DNA from: JAYYZW01 sp036339995
GTDB taxonomy: Bacteria > Pseudomonadota > Gammaproteobacteria > Ga0077536
Assembly (NCBI GenBank): GCA_036339995.1
Contig: JAYYZW010000123.1
Span: 1-13,590, forward strand
Direction: 5' to 3'
DNA: 13,590 nt
Below the pieces are notes generated by a model. The model was given only the letters and a program-made list of their open reading frames with translations, was not told the DNA's origin and did no database searches. Of this stretch, positions 1-7,376 are shown one piece after another. Made by a program: the position numbers and the translations under genes. Numbering within the stretch: the first letter of the stretch is position 1; every line of letters begins with the position of its first letter.

Positions 1-508
1 TCGGCGCCGAGCAAGACACAGGTACTGACCAGAGCGGAGATCCTGCGGTATCAACCAGGAAAGTTCGTATTCAAACAGGGAGCGCGCGATCCCTATTGTT
101 TCTATTTCCTTGAAGGACAGCTCGAACTCATCTGCGATGGTGAAACAATTCATCGCTTGACCGGCGGTATCCCGGATGCGGTACATGCCCTGGCGCAACT
201 GCAGCCGCGCAGACGCGTTGGCCGCATCCGTCGCATCCATCGGAGATCTCGCGGTTCACAAGGTCCGCCAGCAGCAAGTTCGCGAAGATCTTTGAGGCGA
301 ACTTGACGATTGGTTGAAGGAACAAAGCGAGATCGAAAACAGCGACGCCCAACGCGGGATCCTGGCCAATCAAAATGCGCATATCGAGCGCATTAGGAAA
401 CGCGCGCATCCGGCCCGCGATGCGGCGAAAGCGCATGACCATGATCTGGTCAATGAACACGCGGCTAAACTAAGGCACGGCGACGAGGATCAGGGGAACT
501 CGAAGTAA
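1..508 (+). pseudogene. Decayed cyclic-nucleotide-binding (CNB/CAP_ED) domain gene, 5' end outside window
   Basis: Frame 1 from base 1 reads as a cAMP-receptor-type beta-roll: LRYQPGKFVFKQGARD, then FYFLEGQLELICDGE, then HRLTGGIPDAVHALAQLQPR. This matches the CNB proteins of Gammaproteobacteria whose roll ends in a GG..DARxxLAxxxPR segment. At about 205-212 the coding signal moves to frame 2 (RADALAASVASIGDLAVHKV). It meets a TGA at 293-295 and then runs on in the same frame (GELDDWLKEQSEIEN...) to TAA at 506-508, nine bases from the convergent DUF3301 stop. Seen: one frameshift and one in-frame stop. Inferred: a real pseudogene, because two lesions are less likely to be sequence error than one. 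The segment after 293 is not recognised and may not belong to the same protein. Which cyclic nucleotide, if any, was bound cannot be told. Confidence 0.5.
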
Positions 509-516
509 ATATCTGT

Positions 517-858
517 TTATCCCGTTTTTTCGAGATCGATGAAGATCACGCCGTCCGGATGGTCGATCCGTATCCAGGCCGGGATAGCTGCCGATCCCAG
601 CAGGCATACGTCGCCGCGGCGCCGGTCCGCGCCGTCGGTGCTGAATTCGAAACTGAATACTCGCCGCACCTGGATGCCGTGTTCGGCCCTTTGCAGAGAA
701 ATTCGACGTAAAGCGACCGATTCGTCGAGGCGCTGTAGACGTAAATCCGAACACACTTCGCGGCTGATCAGATCCACTCGTTCGCGCTCCCGGCTCGTCC
801 AGATCCAGGCGGCAATAGCCGTGCCGGATCCGATCAGCAGCCACATGCCCCCAGACAT
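517..858 (-). CDS. DUF3301 family small membrane protein
   Basis: This 113-residue protein has an N-terminal hydrophobic segment (about residues 4-20, GMWLLIGSGTAIAAWIW), followed at once by positive charges (SRERER) and a cytosolic domain. The pattern ARRxC...LQLLDESVALRRISLQR...RRVFSFEFSTDG.DRRRGDV.LLG is the signature of DUF3301 (PF11743), a family of about 100 residues found in Gammaproteobacteria. Function is unknown; the topology suggests a single-span inner-membrane protein facing the cytoplasm. It starts at ATG 858 and ends at TAA 517-519. It is the last gene of a minus-strand run after yajQ and the CPXCG gene, 60 bases from the latter, so co-transcription is likely though not proven. 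The family call rests on pattern recognition, not on a search. Confidence 0.8.
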   Translation of the reverse strand: MSGGMWLLIGSGTAIAAWIWTSRERERVDLISREVCSDLRLQRLDESVALRRISLQRAEHGIQVRRVFSFEFSTDGADRRRGDVCLLGSAAIPAWIRIDHPDGVIFIDLEKTG

Positions 859-918
859 GCGCCTTACCTGTCCTGGCTAAGCCCGGGACGGCACACGCAT
901 TGACCAGGCGGAAACGGT

Positions 919-1107
919 TCAATCATCAGCGCGTGACACCGACAAGCAGGCCCGTCCGCCGTCGACGGTGCATACGATATCGATCGGCTGGCAGCAGACT
1001 TCACAGTCTTCGATGGTGGTTTGTGAAGGGACGGAATGGTCGACCAGGATGCTCACGCGTTCTCCGCAGTACGGGCAATCCAGGAATTCTTCGGTCTGAA
1101 GGGCCAT
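919..1107 (-). CDS. CPXCG motif-containing cysteine-rich protein
   Basis: This is a 62-residue protein with two Cys pairs: CPYCGE at residues 11-16 and CEVCCQPI at about 35-42. This is the layout of the Cys_rich_CPXCG family (PF14255), a short zinc-ribbon-like protein common in Proteobacteria. The Cys pairs most likely bind one metal ion, probably zinc; no partner or reaction is known. The start is ATG 1107. A purine-rich GAGGAG sits about 14 bases upstream on the minus strand, slightly far for a ribosome site. The gene lies between yajQ and the DUF3301 gene on the same strand, with gaps of 47 and 60 bases, which suggests one transcript. Length and motif spacing are normal for the family and nothing looks broken. 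Confidence 0.85.
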   Translation of the reverse strand: MALQTEEFLDCPYCGERVSILVDHSVPSQTTIEDCEVCCQPIDIVCTVDGGRACLSVSRADD

Positions 1108-1154
1108 GCCTTATTCGCGTGCTCTCCTCTTATTCGGACGGGCGGTGGTCGCTT

Positions 1155-1637
1155 TCAATCCCGAAAATTGACGTACTGTACCGGCAATCCCAATCTTGCG
1201 GCCTTGAGTTCGGCGATGACGTTTTGCAGGTCGTCCCGCTTCTTGCCTGATACCCGAAGTTGATTTTGCTGAATTTGGGCCTGAACCTTGATTTTGCTGT
1301 CCTTGATCAGTTTTATCATCTTCCTGGCAATGTCCTTTTCTATGCCCTCCCGCACAACCACATTCTGACGTGCTTCGTTATTGGATTCGGTGACCTCCTG
1401 AAAATCAAGACAATCGATGTCGATTCCGCGCTTGGTCATCCTGCCCTGCAGGATGTCGACGATCTGCTTAATCTGGAACTCGGCGGTGGCGATGATAGTC
1501 AACGCGTTGTCGTTGCGCTCTACCCGTGCGTTCGTTCCTTTGAAATCGAACCGATTGGTAACTTCACGATTGGTCTGGTCTATCGCGTTGGTCAGTTCGT
1601 GTTTATCGACTTCGGATACGACATCGAAAGATGGCAT
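1155..1637 (-). CDS. yajQ: YajQ family nucleotide (c-di-GMP) binding protein
   Basis: The 160-residue product begins MPSFDVVSEVDKHEL and contains NREVTNRFDFKG and GKKRDDLQNVIAEL, the hallmark segments of YajQ (DUF520, PF04461). The E. coli protein has 163 residues, so the length is full. YajQ proteins are cytosolic with two ferredoxin-like folds. Some members, such as the Xanthomonas one, bind cyclic di-GMP and act with a transcription factor; whether this one does is not visible. I chose ATG 1637 rather than the longer frame from 1664 because the family starts at MPSFD and a GAGGAGG ribosome site lies 8 bases upstream. A TATAAT hexamer on the minus strand near 1729-1734 could be its -10 box, but I see no good -35. 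It heads the CPXCG-DUF3301 run. Confidence 0.95.
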   Translation of the reverse strand: MPSFDVVSEVDKHELTNAIDQTNREVTNRFDFKGTNARVERNDNALTIIATAEFQIKQIVDILQGRMTKRGIDIDCLDFQEVTESNNEARQNVVVREGIEKDIARKMIKLIKDSKIKVQAQIQQNQLRVSGKKRDDLQNVIAELKAARLGLPVQYVNFRD

Positions 1638-1746
1638 TGACGATTCCTCCTCAGCTTCGTGCACGGGACGATTACGGTTGACGTTCCGTAGCTCACGGCC
1701 TGTCGTAGTGTGGGTGGTCCTCCGCTAAAATTATATCCTGGCCTTG

Positions 1747-1874
1747 CTCTAGGCCGCCTATTGCACGAAGGCGGCCGCTCCGCTCAGAGAAATTGTTTAG
1801 CAAAAAGGATTAATCAGGCTATGCGACGATGTTCGAGCAAATCGCAATGGTGCGGCTGCTTGCGGCCTACGACG
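1747..1874 (+). repeat. Dispersed repeat, copy A (partner inverted at 9120-9247)
   Basis: This 128-bp block matches the reverse complement of 9120-9247 over its whole length, at roughly four positions in five by eye. Shared runs include CCTATTGCACGAAGGC, CGACGATGTTCGAGCA and CTTGCGGCCTACGACG. It forms the left half of the MITE-like element. The two copies lie about 7.3 kb apart in opposite orientation. Confidence 0.8.
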
Positions 1875-2013
1875 GCCCCGGCGGGTTTATGCATGCCTGG
1901 ACTTGGTCTTCACTTCCGCCATAGCTACGGCTATGACTCGAGTTCCAGACCGGCGCCCAGACGCGCCTGTCCTCAGCCGGCATCCGTCGTCCTTCATGCA
2001 ATAGGCGCGCTAG
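1749..2013. mobile_element. MITE-like element with 23-bp imperfect terminal inverted repeats
   Basis: Bases 1749-1771 and 1991-2013 are inverted copies of each other, matching at 20 of 23 positions by eye. Both end in CTAG and share the core TTGCA/TGCAA plus CGCC/GGCG. They enclose a 265-bp segment with no plausible protein. Near its middle, 1920-1935 forms a 6-bp stem closed by a C(TACG)G loop, the very stable UNCG type in RNA. I see no clear target-site duplication next to the ends. The left half (1747-1874) recurs at 9120-9247. Short length, inverted ends and a second genomic copy fit a miniature non-autonomous element or a REP-like dispersed repeat. No transposase that would move it is present. 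Confidence 0.5.
1920..1935. repeat. Hairpin with UNCG-type tetraloop
   Basis: CATAGC and GCTATG are perfect complements around TACG. In RNA a C(UACG)G loop is unusually stable. It sits centrally in the MITE-like element and could shape a transcript running through it. There is no T run, so it is not an intrinsic terminator. Confidence 0.5.
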
Positions 2014-2064
2014 CCGGCATTCGCGGACGAGTGTCGGGCCGGCAAAACCCAGGGAAAAAGATTA

Positions 2065-4962
2065 ATGGCTAACACCGATTTCGAATTATTGTCTTCGACA
2101 AGCGTAGCTTCGCTGGGCCTCGAGCTTCGTCGTTACCAGCATCAGGGTACTGGCGCCCGGCATTATCATTTCGACAGCGCCGATTCACATAACGCCTTTA
2201 TGGTGGCGTTCCCGACCTTGCCTCAGGATTCGACGGGCGTGGCGCACATTCTCGAACATACGACCTTGTGCGGCAGCGAACGTTATCCGGTACGAGATCC
2301 CTTTTTCATGATGCTCCGTCGCTCCCTGAATACCTTCATGAACGCCTTTACGAGCGGCGACAGCACGGCTTACCCGTTTGCCACCCAGAATCGCAAGGAT
2401 TTCGACAACCTGCTGTCGGTCTATCTCGATGCGGTGTTTTTTCCGCGGCTCGATCCCCTGGATTTCGCTCAAGAGGGATGGCGGCTGGAACTCAGCGATA
2501 GCCCGGATGACGACGGGCCGCGGCTTGAGTACCACGGCGTGGTCTACAACGAGATGAAGGGCGCCATGAGTTCGCCCGTAGCGCAGCTCTGGCAGCACAC
2601 GCACAGCACGTTGTTTCCCGACGCCGTCTATCGCCACAATAGCGGCGGCGATCCGATGGCGATACCGAATCTTCACTACGACGCACTGCGGGCGTTCCAC
2701 AAAAAGCATTACCATCCGGGCAACGCAGTCTTTATGACCTACGGAAGTTTTCCTGAAGCCGAACACCAGCAGCGGTTCGCGGAGCTCGTACTCGATCGAT
2801 TCGAAGCGACCGAGGAGGTCATCGTAAGCGCGCCGCAGGCTCCGTTCGATCTACCGCGGGAGTTGGTTGCGACCTACGACATTGACGAACTCGAACCGCG
2901 TAATACGCATATCGTGTGGGCCTGGGTGATCGGCGACACCGCCAAGGTCGAGGATTTCGTCAACGCGCAGTTCTTATCGTCCCTGCTGCTCGAACACAGT
3001 GCGTCGCCACTGCGGCACTATCTCGAGATCACGGCGCTTGCTAAGGCGCCGTCGGAACTTTGCGGGGTCGATGATTCGGCCTGCCAACTGGTATTCATCT
3101 GCGGTGTGGAAGGCAGCGAGGCAGTCCACGCTGAAGCCTTCGAAGCGGGCCTTTTCGACATTTTGGACCAGGTCACCTCCGAGCAGCCGGGAGCGGCGGA
3201 GCTCACGGCCATCGTCGATCGACTCGAACTGGTGCAGCGCGATATTGGTAGCGGTACTTACCCTTTCGGCTTGCAGCTCATGGGAAGGGTACTGCCTGCC
3301 GCCTTGTACCGCAGCGATCCCGAGCCCCTGCTCGATCTCACCTCGGCGCTCGAACGCCTGCGCCGGAACATCGCAGATCCGGATTTCGTTGCGCGCCTGG
3401 TACGCGAAAATCTAATCGACAATAGGCATCGTGTGCGCGTGGTGATGCGTCCTGAAGAAAACAAAGCCGCGGCGGACGAAGCCGCCGAACGCCGCCGCCT
3501 CGAAGACCTGAAGCGTGACATGAACGCCGCGGACGTCGAACGGGTCGTCGCGCAAACCGAGGCAATGCGGTCAAGGCAAGCGCAAGAAGACGATCCGGAG
3601 ATCCTGCCGAAGGTCACGCTTGGCGACGTACCGCCGCCCGTGCCGACACCGGTGGCGAAAATAGCGCAGGCGCGGGGATTCGATATATTCGAATACGAGT
3701 GCCCTACGAATGGTATTTTCCGCATTCAAGTCGTTTTCGACCTGCCGGACTTGTCGCCGGACGAACTGAGAGCGCTGCCGCTGCTATGCGAATACCTGAC
3801 AGAGTTCGGTCACGGGGACGATGACTACCTGGCAGTCCAGTCGCGCCGCGCCCTGACCGGAAGCTACGCGACACACGCCCTTGCGCGGGCGCGTATCGAC
3901 AGCAAAGACAGCATGCTTGGGTGGCTGGTCATCGCCGGCAAGGGCCTTGCCCGCAAGCGCGACGATATCATCAAGGAAACCCTGGGCCTGTTGCACGGTG
4001 CGCGCTTCGACGAGCACGATCGCTTGCGCGAACTCATTGCGCAATCTCGGGCCGAAGCAGAGCAGTCGATCACCGATCACGGTCATCATCTTGCGATCTG
4101 TACCGCGGCGAGATCGCTGAGTGTTGGTGGCGCGCTCGACGATTTGTGGGACGGGCCCGGTGCGATTCGCTACGTACAATATCTGGCGAACCTGAAAGTC
4201 ACCGACGCCGAGTTTAAATTGTTGTTTCCGTTGTTTGAGTCGATGCGCGTGAAATTCCTGGCGGCGCCCAGAAGAATACTCCTGATCGGTGAAGACCAGG
4301 CGCTCGCCGATGCCGCAGCGCTGTGTAAAGCGATGATGCCCACGCGCGCCGGCGCGTCCGGAGATTTCCTGCCCAAGATCGTACCGTTCGAATCCTGGAA
4401 CGGATGGTCGACGAATTCCTTGATCAATTTTTGTGCGAAGGCCTACCCGGGCCCCGCGGAAAGTTCGCCCGACGTACCTGCTCTGGCAGTGCTCGGCCGC
4501 TACCTGCAAGACGGCTTTCTGCACGGCGAGATCCGGGAAAAGGGCGGTGCCTATGGTTCCGGTGCGGGGTACGATCCCGACGCCTGCGTGTTTCGATTCT
4601 TCTCTTACCGTGATCCACGTACGCTCGCAACGCTTGCCGATTTCGATGCCGCGCTCGACTGGTTTGCTGGCGATCGCGACCCGCGGCGTCTCGAAGAATC
4701 CATCCTCGGGACGATCCGTGCGCTCGACCAACCGCGCTCGCCGTCTGGAGAGGCCGAACGGGCGTTTTTCAACGTGCTGTATGGCCGCGATGATTCATTT
4801 CGTGCGGCGCTTCGGGACCAGGTGCTTGCCGTCACGCACGAAGCGCTGCAGCGGGTGGCGGCGGCGTACCTCGATCCCAGCCGCGCTTGTCTGGGCGTTA
4901 TCAGCAATCCTGCAAACCAGGCGGAATTCGAGCAGGCGGGGTTGAAATTCGGCAAACTCTGA
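2065..4962 (+). CDS. M16C family zinc metallopeptidase, presequence protease (PreP)-like
   Basis: This 965-residue protein is near the usual length of bacterial PreP proteins. The inverted zinc motif HxxEH is HILEH (H61, E64 catalytic, H65), and the distal zinc ligand is probably E163 in YNEMKG. SGDSTAYPFATQNRKDF follows as in PreP and insulinase-type enzymes. Domains in order are M16 N-terminal (about 20-190), M16_C (about 200-390), a charged helical linker and M16C-associated domain (about 465-710), then a C-terminal M16-like half. The last carries the Arg/Tyr pair in REKGGAYG (R824, Y830) that holds substrate. The family closes as a clamshell and degrades short unfolded peptides. No signal peptide is seen, so the bacterial form is probably cytosolic; substrates here are unknown. 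ATG 2065 has AGGGA upstream. It starts 52 bases after the MITE-like element, so its promoter may lie in or near that repeat. Confidence 0.93.
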   Translation: MANTDFELLSSTSVASLGLELRRYQHQGTGARHYHFDSADSHNAFMVAFPTLPQDSTGVAHILEHTTLCGSERYPVRDPFFMMLRRSLNTFMNAFTSGDSTAYPFATQNRKDFDNLLSVYLDAVFFPRLDPLDFAQEGWRLELSDSPDDDGPRLEYHGVVYNEMKGAMSSPVAQLWQHTHSTLFPDAVYRHNSGGDPMAIPNLHYDALRAFHKKHYHPGNAVFMTYGSFPEAEHQQRFAELVLDRFEATEEVIVSAPQAPFDLPRELVATYDIDELEPRNTHIVWAWVIGDTAKVEDFVNAQFLSSLLLEHSASPLRHYLEITALAKAPSELCGVDDSACQLVFICGVEGSEAVHAEAFEAGLFDILDQVTSEQPGAAELTAIVDRLELVQRDIGSGTYPFGLQLMGRVLPAALYRSDPEPLLDLTSALERLRRNIADPDFVARLVRENLIDNRHRVRVVMRPEENKAAADEAAERRRLEDLKRDMNAADVERVVAQTEAMRSRQAQEDDPEILPKVTLGDVPPPVPTPVAKIAQARGFDIFEYECPTNGIFRIQVVFDLPDLSPDELRALPLLCEYLTEFGHGDDDYLAVQSRRALTGSYATHALARARIDSKDSMLGWLVIAGKGLARKRDDIIKETLGLLHGARFDEHDRLRELIAQSRAEAEQSITDHGHHLAICTAARSLSVGGALDDLWDGPGAIRYVQYLANLKVTDAEFKLLFPLFESMRVKFLAAPRRILLIGEDQALADAAALCKAMMPTRAGASGDFLPKIVPFESWNGWSTNSLINFCAKAYPGPAESSPDVPALAVLGRYLQDGFLHGEIREKGGAYGSGAGYDPDACVFRFFSYRDPRTLATLADFDAALDWFAGDRDPRRLEESILGTIRALDQPRSPSGEAERAFFNVLYGRDDSFRAALRDQVLAVTHEALQRVAAAYLDPSRACLGVISNPANQAEFEQAGLKFGKL

Positions 4963-5020
4963 TCGCGGTTCAAAATTTCTGCATCGAATCGCGAAACGGC
5001 GAAGCCAGGAGAAAGACGCT

Positions 5021-5461
5021 ATGGAGATCAAATTTGCGGACGGTGAAGCCGGCTTTCACGAAGCATCTGCGCTGCAGGCCATCGGGCGCTATGCGCTCGA
5101 CTGTGATCCGACGGACAGCAATGAGATACAGGTCATCAGCACGCTACAGGCGACAGGTGATCAGTATGTAACGCGGGCCGAGTTCGACAGTTTGCGGGAA
5201 CGCGTCGAAAAACAGTTGGCGGGCACTTCAAACGCCGGTACACACGGCAGTATATGGCGTATATTATTCGGGCTGTCGCGTCGCGAAATATTGCTCAGCG
5301 CACAACGCAGTGCGGCGCTGGGGCGCGCAGAACGGGCGGAACAATCGTCATTCGATGCGCTCGCAGAAATGGCGCAGATCGCGAGGGAGCGTGACGCAGC
5401 GCTGGCGCGGGTGGCGGAACTCGAAAAATCACTGAATGCCGCGCACGGGGGAAGCGAATAG
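5021..5461 (+). CDS. Hypothetical protein with C-terminal coiled coil
   Basis: This 146-residue protein is not recognised. The N-terminal 60 residues are acidic and look globular (MEIKFADGEAGFHEASALQA). A short hydrophobic amphipathic piece (about 79-85, IWRILFG) is followed by a long alanine-, arginine- and glutamate-rich helix (about 88-140) with heptad-like spacing, probably a coiled coil. No signal peptide or metal motif is seen. I accept the gene because ATG 5021 has AGGAG 10 bases upstream, codon use fits the neighbours, and it lies only 58 bases after the protease stop, so the two may share a transcript. It could be an adaptor or assembly protein, but nothing in the sequence shows this. 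It is the only intact gene here that ends in TAG. Confidence 0.7.
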   Translation: MEIKFADGEAGFHEASALQAIGRYALDCDPTDSNEIQVISTLQATGDQYVTRAEFDSLRERVEKQLAGTSNAGTHGSIWRILFGLSRREILLSAQRSAALGRAERAEQSSFDALAEMAQIARERDAALARVAELEKSLNAAHGGSE

Positions 5462-5470
5462 GCCGCGATC

Positions 5471-5684
5471 ATGCCGATTCGAAAAGATGTAGCCCGAACC
5501 ATCTTAAGGCCACCGTGGCGGCCGCAATTATGATCGCGGCTTTTCCGAGCTCGGCGGAATTTTACTCCTGGGTCGACGAGGCCGGGCAGACGCGGATCAG
5601 CAACATACCCCGTCGGGGATCTGCGAAGATGGTTCGGTGGTCGACCCCTACCATCCCTGTGTAGCCGCTCGAATTGTTGATTAG
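5471..5684 (+). pseudogene. DUF4124 domain exported protein, frameshifted
   Basis: FYSWVDEAGQTRISNIP is the DUF4124 signature (PF13511), a short domain of exported proteobacterial proteins. The gene reads in three successive frames. From ATG 5471, MPIRKDVARTI gives a basic N-region. From about 5503, LKATVAAAIMIAAFPSSA gives the hydrophobic core and cleavage site, then the DUF4124 motif. From 5619, after a run of four G, ICEDGSVVDPYHPC continues to TAG 5682-5684. Each switch is what one missing base would give. Without repair, the middle frame ends at 5664 and the conserved-looking tail is lost. Either the gene is broken or two bases were dropped in sequencing; the G run favours error for the second. 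Function of the family is unknown; the role would be in the periplasm. Confidence 0.6.
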
Positions 5685-5779
5685 CAATCAGCGACCACCG
5701 AGCGGTTTCCATTTGTAAACTAAACCAGCTTTCGACAGTTTTTGCGCGCCGTAGCAGACTCTTCCTAAGTTCGACAGGC

Positions 5780-5788
5780 TGCTAGACT
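5780..5788 (+). promoter_or_regulatory. Extended -10 promoter placed for a leaderless transcript
   Basis: TGCTAGACT matches the extended -10 pattern TGnTAnnnT, and its last base is 6 bases before ATG 5795. Transcription would begin at or next to the start codon. No ribosome site is present before that ATG, which agrees with a leaderless mRNA. No good -35 is seen, as is allowed with an extended -10. Confidence 0.4.
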
Positions 5789-5794
5789 CCCGGC

Positions 5795-6859
5795 ATGGTG
5801 GATTCCGCTGAACATGATAATGAATGGCAGGCGCCGGCGGCGGCGGTGCTGCAGCACTATGCAGTCGATGCGCTCGAGCTGAAGCGGATCACGCGGGGTC
5901 TCGTCAACCTTACCGTTGAGATCACCGGGCGCGGCGGTAAGCGCTCCATTTTGCAGCGCCTGCATCCGGTCTTCGACGCAAACGTTAACCAGAATATCGA
6001 TGCCGTTACCACCCATCTCGCGGACAAGGGCATGCTCACGCCGCGCCTTGTGCGGACGCGCTCCGGTGATTTCGGGGTCGAATACGGCGACGGGCTCTGG
6101 CGCATGTTGAGCTTCATCGAAGGGCGGGCCCTGAACCGGGTCGAGAATTCGGGCCAGGCCGGTGAAGCCGCCAGCCTGCTCGGACGCTTCCATGCGGCGC
6201 TGCTGGATTTCGACGAAGCGCTTCACGTGACGAGAACGCCGATTCATGATCACCAGCGGCATCTCGGTCGCCTGCGTGCGTTACTCGACGACCCTGCGGG
6301 TCATAGGCTGCAAAGCGAAGTGTCCGACCTGGCGGTGCGCCTGGAGGGCCTGCACCAAAAGCATCGCGCACCGACACCGGGCGATCCGCGTCTGGTCCAC
6401 GGCGATCCCAAGATCTCCAATGTTTTGTTTGCCGCCGACGAGGACGTTGCGCGCTGCATGATCGATCTCGACACACTCACCCGCATGCCGCTCGCGCTCG
6501 AACTGGGGGACGCGTTTCGTTCGTGGTGCAACCCGCTCGGCGAAGATCATCCGGAGGCGGTTTTCGACCTCGGTTTATTCGAAGCGGCACTCGAAGGCTA
6601 TGCCAGAGAAGCGCGAAACTTCCTCACGCCGGGCGAGATTTCCGCAATAGCGCCGGCGACGCTCGAGATTCATTTCGAGTTGGCGGCGCGCTTTCTAGCC
6701 GATGCCCTGGAAGAAACCTACTTCGCGTGGGATGCAACGCGTTATGCGAGCCGCGGCGAGCACAATCTGGCGCGCGCACGCGGACAAATGTCGGCCGCGC
6801 GTAGCCTTGTCGGAAAATTCAACGCAGCCGAGCGGCTTACTTCACAGATCCTAAACTGA
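5795..6859 (+). CDS. APH/choline kinase-fold phosphotransferase, NahK (N-acetylhexosamine kinase)-like
   Basis: This is a 354-residue cytosolic kinase of the aminoglycoside phosphotransferase fold (PF01636). The catalytic loop is HGDPKISN (H202, D204 catalytic, N209) and the metal-binding segment is IDLDT (223-227, D224 or D226). The N-lobe has GLVNLTVEI, then ILQRLHPVFDANVNQNIDAVT, a pattern I associate with NahK-type sugar kinases that use ATP on the anomeric hydroxyl of N-acetylhexosamines. The substrate here is inferred weakly; a homoserine/choline-type or other sugar kinase remains possible. Length is typical (NahK about 360). ATG 5795 lacks a ribosome site but sits just after an extended -10 box. 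Downstream the lipoprotein gene follows within about 57 bases, possibly on the same transcript. No resistance role is implied. Confidence 0.85.
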   Translation: MVDSAEHDNEWQAPAAAVLQHYAVDALELKRITRGLVNLTVEITGRGGKRSILQRLHPVFDANVNQNIDAVTTHLADKGMLTPRLVRTRSGDFGVEYGDGLWRMLSFIEGRALNRVENSGQAGEAASLLGRFHAALLDFDEALHVTRTPIHDHQRHLGRLRALLDDPAGHRLQSEVSDLAVRLEGLHQKHRAPTPGDPRLVHGDPKISNVLFAADEDVARCMIDLDTLTRMPLALELGDAFRSWCNPLGEDHPEAVFDLGLFEAALEGYAREARNFLTPGEISAIAPATLEIHFELAARFLADALEETYFAWDATRYASRGEHNLARARGQMSAARSLVGKFNAAERLTSQILN

Positions 6860-6916
6860 CGACATTGATAGGATCAGGCAGCCGTGTTCCGGGAGGGCGG
6901 CTCCCAGGTTTGCAGA

Positions 6917-7351
6917 ATGTCCACTTCTCATGCACCGCAGTTCGTTTTTATGTTCGGATCACGCACTCGATGCCTGGCGCCGATCATCATCGCGAGCGTG
7001 ATTGGATGCACATCGGTGCAGGTTCGCTACCCTGATGGGGCGATGGAATACAAGACCAAGGATGAATTCGCGGTCTACGTCGAAGAGGTGTTCCGCTATC
7101 ACAATGGCGTGGTCAACGATCTCATTACCGCGACCGCGTTCATGGACGAGGGCGCGCTGGACGGCGATTCGCCGCTGGTCCGCGCCGAGGAAACGATGGC
7201 GGACACTTGCTGGCCGCTCAACGACGCGGTGTCGGCAACGATCGATGGGCGTGAACTCGGCTTCTTCCGGAAAATGAAACTGCTCGAAGCCGTACCGGCT
7301 TGCGAGCAGGCGAGTCAACGGGTCGCTGAACTCCTATCTCCGTCGATATAA
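6917..7351 (+). CDS. Probable lipoprotein of unknown function
   Basis: From ATG 6917 the protein has 144 residues and begins with a basic region (SRTRC), a hydrophobic stretch (LAPIIIASVIG) and then Cys. SVIGC fits a lipobox, so cleavage before that Cys and lipid attachment are likely. The residue after the Cys is Thr, not Asp, so outer-membrane sorting would be expected. The mature part is mostly polar, with two further Cys (in ADTCWPL and VPACEQ) that could pair in the periplasm. No domain is recognised. The start is uncertain: GTG 6884 and ATG 6950 are also in frame. Only 6950 gives a typical short signal, but it lacks a ribosome site; 6917 has AGG at a fair distance. TAA stop at 7349-7351. 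Confidence 0.65.
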   Translation: MSTSHAPQFVFMFGSRTRCLAPIIIASVIGCTSVQVRYPDGAMEYKTKDEFAVYVEEVFRYHNGVVNDLITATAFMDEGALDGDSPLVRAEETMADTCWPLNDAVSATIDGRELGFFRKMKLLEAVPACEQASQRVAELLSPSI

Positions 7352-7376
7352 CGAACAGACTTCAAGCTGGCGAATG

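Larger units (their letters stand above)
1638..2064. other. Gene-free stretch between yajQ and the M16 protease
   Basis: There is no convincing coding sequence here. The open frame across it has arginine- and cysteine-rich, low-quality composition and runs over a repeat. The stretch holds the MITE-like element at 1749-2013, the leader of yajQ on the minus side and the leader of the protease gene on the plus side. The protease ribosome site is AGGGA at 2051-2055. I see no transcription terminator with a T run. Confidence 0.6.

Noticed and set aside
1710..2072. A 120-codon plus-strand frame before the protease gene
   Set aside because: It runs through the inverted-repeat element, is rich in Arg, Cys and Ser, and overlaps the protease start; only its repeat-derived part recurs in the other copy.
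3784..4731. A 315-codon open frame antisense to the M16 protease
   Set aside because: It is a shadow of the protease reading frame with no ribosome site or recognisable motif.
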